Origin: Planctomycetota bacterium
GTDB taxonomy: Bacteria > Planctomycetota > Planctomycetia > Pirellulales > Pirellulaceae
DNA: 64,000 nt
Direction of reading: 5' to 3'
Assembly: GCA_026692885.1 (NCBI GenBank)
Contig: JAPLNJ010000352.1
Span: 919-64,918, forward strand
Of the stretch, positions 16,736 through 24,919 are shown piece by piece. The number at the start of each line of letters is the position of its first letter. Position 1 is the stretch's first letter. A model generated the notes under the pieces. It made no database searches, was not told where the DNA came from, and was given only the letters and a program-made list of their open reading frames with translations. A program made the translations under genes and the position numbers.

Positions 16736-18505
16736 GTGGAAATAATTTTGGGCATCGACTTGGGGACCACCAACAGCGAAGTCGCGATCATCGTGGACGG
16801 GAAGCCGGTGGTACTCAAGGACAGCGACGGCTCGGCCATCCTGCCGTCGGTCGTGGGTTTGGATCGTGACGGTCGGCTGTTAGTCGGGCGGACCGCGCGA
16901 AATCAGGCCATCCTGGCGCCGGAACGGACCGTGAAGTCGATCAAACGCAGGATGGGATTGGATGTCAAAGTCACGCTCGGCGACCAGTCGTTCACGCCGC
17001 AGGAAGTTTCCGCGATGATTCTGCGGACACTCAAGGAGCGCGCGGAACAGGTCTTAGGTCAGCCGGTGCGCAAGAGCGTGATCACCGTGCCCGCCTTCTT
17101 CAACGACAACCAGCGGCAGGCCACCCGCGAGGCGGGCGAACTGGCCGGGCTGGAGGTCGTGCGAATCATCAACGAGCCGACGGCGGCGTCCCTGGTCTAT
17201 GAAGCGCATGCGACCCGCCGCGAACGGCTGTTGGTCTACGATCTCGGCGGTGGCACCTTCGACGTGTCGATCGTCCAGATCGAGCGTGGCGTGGTCGAGG
17301 TCCTGGCCAGCCATGGCGATACGCATCTGGGCGGCGACGACTTTGATCAACTGCTGCTGGACTTCGTGTGCAATCAGTTCCAGGACGAGCACGGCCTTGA
17401 CCTGCGGGAAGTCCCGGTGGCCAAGTCGCGGTTGTTGCAGGCCGTCGAGGAAGCCAAGAAGCGTCTGTCGTCGGAAGCTTTCACCTTGCTCGCCGAGGAA
17501 TTCCTGGTCGAGAAAGACGGTTTGCCATTGCACCTGCAGCGCGAACTGGACCGGCGCGAATACGAGGAGTTGATCGGGCCGCTGCTGCACAAAACCGTGC
17601 GGTGCGTGGACGCAGCCCTGGCGGACGCGAAACTGCTCGCTCAGGATATCGACAAGATTATCCTGGTCGGCGGTAGCAGCCGCACGCCGTTAATCCACCG
17701 GTTGTTGGAGGAGCAGCTGGGGCAGGCACCGCATCTGGAGGTCGATCCCGACTTGTGCGTCGCCATGGGCGCGGCAGTTCAGGGCGGCTTGATCGCCGGC
17801 ATTGATGTCGGTCCCGTGCTGGTGGACATCACGCCGCATACCTTGGGCATTCAGTGCCTGGGCGAATTGCACGGGATGCTCTCGTCCAATATGTTCTCAC
17901 CGGTCATCTCCCGTAACACCCCGCTGCCAGCCACGCGATCCGAGATCTATCACACCAGCGTCGATGGGCAGGTGTTGGTGGAGATCCATGTCTTGCAGGG
18001 CGAAGAACCCGATGCCCGACATAACGAATCGATCGGCAAGTTCTTGCTGGAAGGCCTGGACCCCGACGCGCCGCAGGGCAACGAGATTCTGGTGCGGTTC
18101 GAGCTGAACTTGGATGGGATCTTGGTCGTGACCGTGGTGGAACGAGCCACCTCGCTGGAGAAGCGACTGACGATTGACAACGCCATCACGAGGTTCCACG
18201 CCAGCGATCGCGAGGAAGCCCTCACCAAGCTGGCGGCGATGTTCACGGACGGCGAAACGACGGACGCCGGCAGCTCGCCTGACGAGGCGGCTGTGCCCCC
18301 GGAACTCCGGCCGGTGATTGAGGAAGCCCACCAGCTGATCGCCAAGTCCCGACGGCTGGCCGAAAGCGCGCTGGAGCAGGATGCTCAGGAGATTGCGGAA
18401 TTGGTCGGGCAGCTGGAGGAGGCCGTTTCGCAGCGAGAGCTGGACGCCATCCAGGAGATCCGCACGAAGCTGGAAGACATGGTGTTCTACTTGGAGGATG
18501 CCTAA
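16736..18505 (+). CDS. dnaK: short DnaK/Hsp70-family chaperone
   Basis: An Hsp70-family ATPase of 589 aa starting at GTG; most DnaK proteins are near 640 aa. ATPase-domain signatures are intact: GIDLGTTNSEVAI (phosphate 1), LLVYDLGGGTFDVSI (phosphate 2) and IILVGGSSRTPLIHRLL (adenosine). After residue 360 the interdomain linker reads GPVLVDITPHTLGI rather than the usual VLLLDVTPLSLGIE. The beta substrate-binding part follows, and the helical lid is short (about 515-589) with no Gly-rich tail or EEVD-like end. It may be HscC-like or a lineage-specific paralogue instead of the housekeeping DnaK, so the symbol denotes family only. It belongs to the cluster starting at 12655. Confidence 0.85.
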   Translation: MEIILGIDLGTTNSEVAIIVDGKPVVLKDSDGSAILPSVVGLDRDGRLLVGRTARNQAILAPERTVKSIKRRMGLDVKVTLGDQSFTPQEVSAMILRTLKERAEQVLGQPVRKSVITVPAFFNDNQRQATREAGELAGLEVVRIINEPTAASLVYEAHATRRERLLVYDLGGGTFDVSIVQIERGVVEVLASHGDTHLGGDDFDQLLLDFVCNQFQDEHGLDLREVPVAKSRLLQAVEEAKKRLSSEAFTLLAEEFLVEKDGLPLHLQRELDRREYEELIGPLLHKTVRCVDAALADAKLLAQDIDKIILVGGSSRTPLIHRLLEEQLGQAPHLEVDPDLCVAMGAAVQGGLIAGIDVGPVLVDITPHTLGIQCLGELHGMLSSNMFSPVISRNTPLPATRSEIYHTSVDGQVLVEIHVLQGEEPDARHNESIGKFLLEGLDPDAPQGNEILVRFELNLDGILVVTVVERATSLEKRLTIDNAITRFHASDREEALTKLAAMFTDGETTDAGSSPDEAAVPPELRPVIEEAHQLIAKSRRLAESALEQDAQEIAELVGQLEEAVSQRELDAIQEIRTKLEDMVFYLEDA

Positions 18506-18516
18506 CGCTGCCGAGC

Positions 18517-18849
18517 ATGTCGTTCCTCGATCGCGACTTACGATCCGAAGCCGGTGAACTGCGGTGTCCCACCTGCGGCGCGCGCCAAGCTTGGTCCGAT
18601 ACCTGCCGCCGCTGCAAGTGTGACCTGTCGCTGGTGCATCAGGTGCAGCGGCGTCTGCGTACGCTTCGTCGCCGTTGTTTGTCGCAATTGCGAGACCAAC
18701 AGCTGGGGGAATCGCTGGACACGGCCAAACTGTGTTGCGAACTGTCTGCCGAGGCTGCCAACACACGGCTGTTGGCACTCTGCCATCTGCTCAACGGAAA
18801 CTGGGCCATGGCGTTAGAACTCCACGACATGGCGGTCGCCACCAAGTAG
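18517..18849 (+). CDS. small zinc-ribbon protein at the end of the Hsp70 cluster
   Basis: A 110-aa protein beginning 11 bp after the DnaK stop. CPTC (17-20) and CRRC (28-31) form a likely zinc ribbon, followed by an arginine-rich helix (VQRRLRTLRRRC) and a cysteine-containing helical tail (LCCELSAEAANTRLL) ending in a TPR-like helix (LLALCHLLNGNWAMALELHD). This resembles the zinc-ribbon plus helix found in some J-protein or chaperone partners, but I recognise no named family. Its position argues for function with the DnaK. The stop codon TAG is part of a GTAGGTCAG repeat. Confidence 0.65.
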   Translation: MSFLDRDLRSEAGELRCPTCGARQAWSDTCRRCKCDLSLVHQVQRRLRTLRRRCLSQLRDQQLGESLDTAKLCCELSAEAANTRLLALCHLLNGNWAMALELHDMAVATK

Positions 18850-18904
18850 GTCAGGCTTTTCAGCCTGACGCGAACCGAGCGTCAGCCTGGAACGGCTGAC
18901 CTAC
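18846..18904. repeat. inverted repeat between convergent genes
   Basis: GTAGGTCAGGCTTTTCAGCC and its complement ending in CTGACCTAC form a stem-loop that overlaps both gene ends. It may serve as a bidirectional terminator; related copies are at 15350-15373 and 35770-35795. Confidence 0.8.
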
Positions 18905-19320
18905 GACAGGATCTGGAGGGCGAGCGTGCTGGCCGTCGCCAGCAGCTGGTTCAGCGGCGGCGGGGCAACCCCAGGCACGATCGCGGCGATCAGGCTCAGC
19001 AAACGGAGAAGATTAAAGTTTGGGAAGAGGTTAAAGCGGCTCAAGAGCTCGGTGATCAGCAAGACGCCACTTATCCCAACCAAGCTCCAGGCCCATTTCG
19101 TTTGATCGTCATGTAGCAGGGCGAGAAATCCCAGCAGGGATGGCACGCAAAGCAGCAGCATCAAGCCCCGGATCGATGAGCTTGAACTGCCGAGCACCTC
19201 GCGGAGCGACTGGGCGACGATTCCGGAACGGGCCGCCCCTGCGCCCCCGCTGTCGTAGAACAAATAGAACGCCACGACCGCGAAGCTGCAACCGAGCAGG
19301 AATTTGTCGGAATTACGCAT
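18901..19320 (-). CDS. small multi-pass membrane protein
   Basis: A 139-aa protein with four predicted transmembrane segments: about 7-22 (FLLGCSFAVVAFYLFY), 52-68 (GLMLLLCVPSLLGFLAL), 76-93 (AWSLVGISGVLLITEL) and 104-120 (LLRLLSLIAAIVPGV). The chosen ATG follows GAGGGCC. It lies 20 bp downstream of a second small gene on the same strand, so the two are probably co-transcribed. No family recognised. Confidence 0.65.
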   Translation of the reverse strand: MRNSDKFLLGCSFAVVAFYLFYDSGGAGAARSGIVAQSLREVLGSSSSSIRGLMLLLCVPSLLGFLALLHDDQTKWAWSLVGISGVLLITELLSRFNLFPNFNLLRLLSLIAAIVPGVAPPPLNQLLATASTLALQILS

Positions 19321-19340
19321 GGCCCTCGTCCCTCCGCAGC

Positions 19341-19616
19341 TCAGCTTAGTCGCTGGACCGTGGTGAATTCGTCCAGTGTCAGCGACGTCAGTTCACCATC
19401 GTCCTTGCGCAAGTACCAGTGATCGAACCATTGCTTCTCGTCCCAGGAGCGGCGATACCCGCTGTCGATGCCGCCTTCGCGCGGCTGTCGCCCGACGAGC
19501 GTACCGACCGTACGGCTCTCGGTGGCCCGCGAGCCGACCTGCATGCGGTGTACGATCTCAACGCGCTGGCCTGGCTGTAATCCGACGCCCTGGCTGCGTT
19601 CTTGGGTTACGTTCAT
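19341..19616 (-). CDS. small hypothetical protein
   Basis: A 91-aa protein, starting at 19616 because AGGTGGG lies at proper spacing upstream; an alternative start at 19625 adds three residues. The sequence begins with a compact beta-like region (LQPGQRVEIVHRMQVGSR, then TVGTLVG) and has a middle with several Trp and Asp (SWDEKQWFDHWYLRKDDGE) followed by LTSLTLDEFTTV. The pattern suggests a small beta-barrel. No function is assigned. It precedes the four-TM protein on the same strand. Confidence 0.6.
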   Translation of the reverse strand: MNVTQERSQGVGLQPGQRVEIVHRMQVGSRATESRTVGTLVGRQPREGGIDSGYRRSWDEKQWFDHWYLRKDDGELTSLTLDEFTTVQRLS

Positions 19617-19786
19617 GCGTCCCACCTATCTCCAGCGAAACTACGGGTAAAGGCCCTTTAGCATTCTATCGAAACCAGACGTAAGGCAAGGGTAGTTCAC
19701 GGAATTGTAATTGATGCGGGCCTGAATCCCCGCCCCTTCTCGTGTCGTCTTCTTCTCTTGTCGGGCAATTTCCGTAGAATAGCAGC

Positions 19787-20884
19787 ATGCAAACGTTCCT
19801 GTCTCCACAATGCGAGCATGGCCGTGAGACGGTCCGCAGCGGCCGAGTTGTGAATTCTGCGCGGCAGACGTGGCTCGTGTCGCTGTTCGCCGTCACGTGT
19901 TGGCCGCTGGCATCCGCGGGGCTGTCGTCCCTGGGAGCGGACCAAGCGAAGCCGACCCCGGCGGCGATTGACCTCCAGAAGATCTTTGCCGGCGGTGAGC
20001 CGTCGAGCCTCGCCGAACTGAAAGCGATGGAGCAACACCAACTCGCGTTGGCGCAGAAGGTGACGGAGTGCACGGTGGGCATCGTGGTCGGGCCGGCACA
20101 CGGCAGCGGTGTGATCATTAGCCAGGACGGCTACGTCTTGACGGCCGCCCACGTCGCGGGCGAACCACGCCGTAAGGCGATCTTCGTCCTACCGGATGGC
20201 AGGCGGGTGCGGGGCGAAAGCTGTGGTCTGTACCGGACTTTGGACGCGGGACTGATGAAGATTACCGAGACCGGACCCTGGCCGTTTGTGGAAATGGCGA
20301 ACAGCGGTGATTTGCGGGTGGGGCAGTGGTGTGTGGCCACCGGCCACCCGGGCGGCTATGAAGTGGGTCGCAAGCCGGTGGTACGGATCGGCCGAATCCT
20401 GCAGATGGACAAGTCTGCCATCGCCACGGATTGCACCTTGGTGGGCGGTGATTCGGGTGGTCCGTTGCTCGACATGAACGGCCGCGTGATCGGCATCAAC
20501 AGCCGTATCGGCCGGCAGTTGACGTCCAACATACACGTCCCGATTGCGGTTTTTCATGAGACCTGGAACAGGCTGGTCAAAGGCGATGCCTGGGGCAACA
20601 TTTTGGGGGCCGGGCCGGTATTGGGTGTAAAGGGGGATGCCCGTTCGGACGCCGCGAAAGTCACGAGCGTGGTCCCCGGGGGACCCGCCGAGAAAGCGGG
20701 CTTGCAGGCAGGTGATGTGATCGTCAAATTTGCCGGCCAGCCGGTCAAGGACTTCGCCGCTCTGCAATCCTTTGTCAACGACAGTCAACCTGGGGACAAG
20801 GTCGCCTTGGAGATCAACCGGGGAGGCAAGTCCAGCACAGTCGAACTGGTCCTCGGTCAACAACGCGAAGGGCCTGAAGATTGA
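19787..20884 (+). CDS. HtrA/DegP-like S1C serine protease with C-terminal PDZ domain
   Basis: A 365-aa exported protease. A hydrophobic segment at 29-46 (WLVSLFAVTCWPLASAG) suggests a signal or membrane anchor. The trypsin-like domain runs about 92-260 with an intact triad: H122 (LTAAHVAG), D153 (RTLDAGLMK) and S223 (GGDSGGPLLD). A PDZ domain follows (about 280-360; VVPGGPAEKAGLQAGDVIVKF). Expected role is degradation or sensing of misfolded envelope proteins. The next gene starts within the stop codon of this one, so both are translationally coupled. Start choice is uncertain because no strong ribosome site is present upstream. Confidence 0.85.
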   Translation: MQTFLSPQCEHGRETVRSGRVVNSARQTWLVSLFAVTCWPLASAGLSSLGADQAKPTPAAIDLQKIFAGGEPSSLAELKAMEQHQLALAQKVTECTVGIVVGPAHGSGVIISQDGYVLTAAHVAGEPRRKAIFVLPDGRRVRGESCGLYRTLDAGLMKITETGPWPFVEMANSGDLRVGQWCVATGHPGGYEVGRKPVVRIGRILQMDKSAIATDCTLVGGDSGGPLLDMNGRVIGINSRIGRQLTSNIHVPIAVFHETWNRLVKGDAWGNILGAGPVLGVKGDARSDAAKVTSVVPGGPAEKAGLQAGDVIVKFAGQPVKDFAALQSFVNDSQPGDKVALEINRGGKSSTVELVLGQQREGPED

Positions 20885-21987
20885 AGAAAGAGAAATCCGT
20901 GCAAGTACGCATTGCTCTCGAACAACTTCTTCCGCCGGGCGCCCGTGGCTGTCGTCCGGTATGTCGGTTGGCGTGTCAGTTGGGGTATCTGGTCCTGGCG
21001 TGGGTTGCCTTGGTGCTCGTGGTCGAAGCCGAGGAGAAGGCACGGGACACGTACAACATCAAGAATGCTTTCCGGGCGGCGGTCAGCCGGCCGCTGCAGA
21101 GCACGGTGCGCGTCCTGTACAAACGGCCGACCGGTTCCGCCGAGGACTGGGAGAGCGCCGCCTTGGGCACCGTCGTGGATGCCGACGGCTACATCCTGAC
21201 CAAGGCCAGTGAGCTGAAAGGTGACCGACTCTTGTGCAAATTGCACGACGGCACAAGATTGGACGCCAAACTTGTGGGCGTGCGTGAGGACTACGATCTG
21301 GCCATGTTGAAAGTCGAGGCCCACAATTTGCCCGTGATTGAGTGGAGCGAGGCCCCGTCACCGCCGGTCGGCAGTTGGTTGGCGACGCTCGGCATGGAGC
21401 AGATCCCCGTCGCCATCGGTGTGGTCAGTACGGCCCCGCGTGTCATCGAACGCAACCTCCCGGCGTTGGGCATCATCTTGGACGAGAGCGACGAGGGTCC
21501 CAAGATTCACGCGGTCGTGCCGAACAGCGGGGCGGCTCAGGCCGGCTTTCAGGCGAAGGACGTGGTGACCCACTTGAACGGAAGTCAAGTCAAAGGGCGG
21601 GAAGAACTGATTCGCAAGATCCGCGACTTTCGCCCTGGAGAGAAGGTCAAATTGACGATTCTGCGGGGAGCGAAGGAGCAGACGGTCGAGGTCGTCTTGG
21701 GTGAGCTGTCCCAGTTGACGCTTGGACACCGGGATCAGATTCAGAATACCATCGGCGGGCCGCTGAGTGAGCGGCGGGCGGGTTTCCCGATGGCGCTGCA
21801 GCACGACACGGTGCTCAAGCCGAACCAATGTGGCGGCCCGCTGATTGACTTGGACGGCAAGGCGGTGGGCATCAATATCGCCCGCGCCAGCCGCGTCGGC
21901 ACCTTGGCCCTCCCGACACCTGCTATCAGGCCCCTGCTCGACGAGCTCAAGTCAGGCAAGCTGGTGTCCACCACGCCCGCAGATTAG
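20881..21987 (+). CDS. HtrA-like protein with PDZ inserted in the protease fold and altered triad
   Basis: A 368-aa exported homologue of trypsin-like HtrA proteins, starting at TTG (20881, overlapping the previous stop) or possibly GTG 20899, which has AAAGAG upstream. Residues 33-49 form a hydrophobic signal. The N-terminal barrel is recognisable (GYILTKASEL, REDYDLAMLKV), but the His position reads S110. A PDZ domain (about 195-275; VVPNSGAAQAGFQAKDVVTHL) interrupts the protease domain, and the nucleophile loop appears after it as LKPNQCGGPLIDLDG with C317 in place of Ser. Serine-protease activity is therefore unlikely, although Cys chemistry cannot be excluded. It is probably a binding partner or regulator of the active protease upstream. 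Confidence 0.8.
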   Translation: MKKEKSVQVRIALEQLLPPGARGCRPVCRLACQLGYLVLAWVALVLVVEAEEKARDTYNIKNAFRAAVSRPLQSTVRVLYKRPTGSAEDWESAALGTVVDADGYILTKASELKGDRLLCKLHDGTRLDAKLVGVREDYDLAMLKVEAHNLPVIEWSEAPSPPVGSWLATLGMEQIPVAIGVVSTAPRVIERNLPALGIILDESDEGPKIHAVVPNSGAAQAGFQAKDVVTHLNGSQVKGREELIRKIRDFRPGEKVKLTILRGAKEQTVEVVLGELSQLTLGHRDQIQNTIGGPLSERRAGFPMALQHDTVLKPNQCGGPLIDLDGKAVGINIARASRVGTLALPTPAIRPLLDELKSGKLVSTTPAD

Positions 21988-22112
21988 GGTCGCCGGATGG
22001 ACAACTCCCTCGAGGCGAACTCAACCGCGCACAGCAGCCTCAACGCAGCATAGAAACGGGATCAAATCGATTGGCCTTGACAGGACCAAACTGAACACGC
22101 CAGGCCCTCCCC

Positions 22113-24017
22113 CTATTTGGCCTTCGCGTGCTGGCGGGGCACCAGCCCCGGCAAAATCGCACTGGTGGGTCGCCGCGGCGTGTTGTCGTGGCACAGGATA
22201 CGGGCGTCGCCCACCACGTAGGTGTGAAAGTCACTGACGACCAGGTTGTAGGTGGGCTGCGTGCTGCCTTCCTCCACGTCGCTGATGACCACCGACCCGC
22301 CGATACCGTGCAGGACCATGCCCGATTTCAGTTCCCGCAGCTTCACCCAGCCGTCGCCGGCCACCCACAACGGGTGCCCGCCACTGCCTTCCAGCCATTC
22401 CTCGATGCGAGTCGCCAGCCGGATTCTGATCAGCGGCTCCTCGGGCCGTTGGGTAGTTTGGAGCACCGGCTGGAAGGCCAGTTCGCCGGTGTCCAGAGCC
22501 TGGCTGAGCACCAGATCGCCGACACGAATCTTTTCGATCGCCACCGTTCCGCTGACGGTCCAGACCGGGGTGCCGGCCACAAAGCATTCGTGGCGCCTGG
22601 GGGACGGCGTGGACCCGCCACCCGACGACGGGTAGTTGAGGGGCTGCGCATCCGAGTACAATCGCAATTCCTGCAGGTACCGCGTATCGGTGGCTTTCGA
22701 ACCTGCCAGGGCCACTTCGTTTTCGCTGTCCCACCAAGACCACCAGGCCTCCGGCGACCGGGGCAGGTCCTTGCCGGTGGCCACACTCAAAGCTTGGCAA
22801 ATCCGGTCGCTCACGGCTTCAATCACTTGGTTCTGCCGCAGGCGTTCCCACTCGCGGGCATAGGCTGTCGCCTGCGCGTCGGCGAACGCACGGGTCCGCG
22901 TTTCCGCCTGGGCCGAGGTGATCACCTGCTGGGCGACGGCGGGATCGACGAGCTGCTTGTTGCCCGTCGTTCGGACCAAGCTCGTTCGCCGATCCATCAC
23001 GGTGTCCATGACGGTGGCGTCGCGGCGATCTTGCGTCTCCCGCATGAACTCGTGGCGGTAGACGATCCGGCCATTGACCAGCGCCGTCTGCGCCTGCGAC
23101 TCGATCGGCGTGGACAACTCAGCCAACAGTAAGGGCAGGTAGTGATCGCGAGGCCGCGACTGGAGTTGCTCCGCCGCCTCGTCTCGCACCACGGGCGACG
23201 GCGACAGGACGGCGAGCCGGGCCAGTGCGGCGGCGGCCTCGTGCGACGGGAGGGTTCCCAGCAACTGGACGCCGAGCCGCGCCGCCGGCTCGTTGTCGTT
23301 GCCCAGTCGGATCTCCAATGCCGACACCGCGTCCGGCGTCAACTCGGATTTCAACCGCTCGATTACCGCGGCGGTCTGTTGCGGGGCGTTTCGCCGCAGG
23401 CTGGCGCGGAGTTCATCCAGCTTCTTTTGCCACTTGGCAAGTGACGCCGCGGTCTGCTGGTTCTGTCGCAGGCCTTGCCACAGATCCTGACGGCGAACCC
23501 AATTGTTGCCGAGTCGCTCGAACTGCAGGCGTTGCCGCGCCACCGGATGATCCGGTGCCAGTTGCATCACGCGGTTCAAATGGGCCGATTCCTGGGCGGC
23601 GAGGTGATGCTTGGCGCACCAATTCGCCAGGGCCAGTTGACCGTCAGCCGTATCCGCGGCCGCCGCGCGCTGCTGCTCGTACGCTTCACGGAGCCGCTGC
23701 TGGTTCTCGGTTTCGCTGCGACTCGTCGCCGGCAGCCACTGATTCCCGACCCGGATCTCGCCGTTGTGCCAGTGTGCAGCGGGCTGGTCCGGCGCCAGTT
23801 TCAGCGCTTGGCCAAGCAGCGTCTGCCGTTGCTGGTCCATGGCATACATCTCGTGGCCCAAGGCCTCACGCACCAGTTCCTCGGCGCCCCGGCGTTTGGC
23901 GGCCTGAGTCTCGGCCTGCACCGGTGCGCTGATCAGCCCACCGAGCAACGCCCCGATCAACCCGCCGATCACACCCCTCCGAAACCGTCGTGCATGATGC
24001 GCAGACTGAACCGACAT
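22113..24017 (-). CDS. secreted HEAT-like repeat protein with C-terminal Hint domain
   Basis: A 634-aa protein; start chosen at 24017 where AAGGAG precedes MSVQSAH. Residues 16-35 form a signal peptide (GLIGALLGGLISAPVQAET). The middle (about 50-400) is helical with HEAT-like repeats (AAARLGVQLLGTLPSHEAA). The last ~157 residues are a Hint (intein/hedgehog-type) autoprocessing domain: first Cys near 478 (CFVAGTPVWTVSG), GHPLWV as the block-B-like His, and a C-terminal LCHDN. Only about 20 residues (TPRRPTSAILPG...) follow, so no toxin or cargo domain is present. It may process itself during export or be a remnant of a polymorphic-toxin-like gene. Confidence 0.75.
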   Translation of the reverse strand: MSVQSAHHARRFRRGVIGGLIGALLGGLISAPVQAETQAAKRRGAEELVREALGHEMYAMDQQRQTLLGQALKLAPDQPAAHWHNGEIRVGNQWLPATSRSETENQQRLREAYEQQRAAAADTADGQLALANWCAKHHLAAQESAHLNRVMQLAPDHPVARQRLQFERLGNNWVRRQDLWQGLRQNQQTAASLAKWQKKLDELRASLRRNAPQQTAAVIERLKSELTPDAVSALEIRLGNDNEPAARLGVQLLGTLPSHEAAAALARLAVLSPSPVVRDEAAEQLQSRPRDHYLPLLLAELSTPIESQAQTALVNGRIVYRHEFMRETQDRRDATVMDTVMDRRTSLVRTTGNKQLVDPAVAQQVITSAQAETRTRAFADAQATAYAREWERLRQNQVIEAVSDRICQALSVATGKDLPRSPEAWWSWWDSENEVALAGSKATDTRYLQELRLYSDAQPLNYPSSGGGSTPSPRRHECFVAGTPVWTVSGTVAIEKIRVGDLVLSQALDTGELAFQPVLQTTQRPEEPLIRIRLATRIEEWLEGSGGHPLWVAGDGWVKLRELKSGMVLHGIGGSVVISDVEEGSTQPTYNLVVSDFHTYVVGDARILCHDNTPRRPTSAILPGLVPRQHAKAK

Positions 24018-24664
24018 GTGATACTCCTTCGCCAAGCGACAGCGGTACGTAGACATCCACACGCTGGGAGCGCGAGGCGCCTGCCGAGCCGGTCGCGGCT
24101 AGGCAGGAGCCTCGCCCTCCCAAGCCTCGCCCTCCCAATATTCCTTTGGCAACCTAGTGCGTCTTCAAGGCTAAGATCGTGGGTTGTAAGCGGAACGGCG
24201 CTAGTCGCCGGTGGCGTTCGGAACCGGCGTCTAGCGCCCAAGGCCACTTACTTTGTAGCGGCACGGCGCGAGCCGTCCGGTATTACAGTCGGAAAACCGG
24301 GCGGCTTGCGCCGCTCCGCTAACAAAAACGCTCCCAATGGTCCCAAAGTAAGTGGCATTAGGCTAGCGCCGTTCCGCTCACGCATCGTGACCCCAACTCT
24401 TAGGCTTGAAGACGCACGAGCACTCCCTAGATCGGAAGCCGCACCGTGAATCACGTTATTAGAGCGAATCCGGCCAACCTGTGCAACGATTTCGCGCGTC
24501 CGGCCAACGAATGGAGCAAGCTCTCGGAGGCGATCCAGCCGTCCTGTCGAGCCCCTCGTGTCCGCGCTGCGACGGATAGGTTGCTGCGTGGCGCTCCCAG
24601 GCGTATATTTGGAACAGGTCGCCCGATGGTTCATGATGCTGCTTGTCCAGGGGAACTCGCTCCG
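24018..24664. other. intergenic, dominated by nested repeats
   Basis: No intact gene. It contains a GGGAGGGCGAGGC-type repeat (24064-24137) and a large nested inverted repeat (24154-24419). The rest upstream of 24665 shows nothing recognisable. Confidence 0.65.
24154..24419. repeat. large nested inverted repeat
   Basis: Three pairs of complementary arms sit inside one another: GCGTCTTCAAGGCTAAGA, then AGCGGAACGGCGCTAG, then GGCCACTTACTTTG, then an inner pair around GTAGCGGCACGGCGCGAGCC. The whole could fold as one long imperfect hairpin of about 265 nt. The outer arm family recurs at 32510-32655 and 6720-6741. Confidence 0.8.
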
Positions 24665-24919
24665 ATGAAACTCGGCCTCATCAACTCAGCCTGGGTGCAA
24701 ACGGGCCAGCCCACAAGCTACGGGCTGCGCAAGACCAAGGAGATCGGCTTCGACACAATCGATCTGTTCGTCGACGCGCTGGACATCGACGTGCGCGAGC
24801 GGCGTTTGATCAAAGATGAATGCGACCGGCTTGAGCTGCCGATCGTCTCGTTGACTTCGTCAGACCGTCGCAGCACTGCCACCCACCTTCCGCGTGGTCG
24901 AGAGAGCCGAAGCTGGTGA
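24665..24919 (+). pseudogene. 5' fragment of a sugar phosphate isomerase/epimerase gene
   Basis: The first ~63 residues (MKLGLINSAWVQTG, then KEIGFDTIDLFVDALDIDV and DECDRLELPIVSLT) match the start of xylose-isomerase-like TIM-barrel proteins, such as the intact relative at 41259. The match stops near 24855; the remaining residues are unrelated and the frame ends at 24919. A normal protein would need about 200 more residues. No continuation was seen on the far side of the methylase island. The end is overlapped, in another frame, by a Vsr remnant, so a deletion probably joined the two. Confidence 0.7.

Noticed and set aside
16736..18505. CIRCE or heat-shock promoter in front of the Hsp70 cluster
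   Set aside because: No TTAGCACTC-N9-GAGTGCTAA or convincing sigma-32 site found upstream of the cluster.
24154..24419. Insertion sequence or transposase remnant
   Set aside because: Strong inverted arms but no transposase-like coding sequence inside.
24446..24664. Upstream extension of the truncated isomerase frame
   Set aside because: Homology begins at 24665; the earlier residues match nothing and include repeat-derived DNA.
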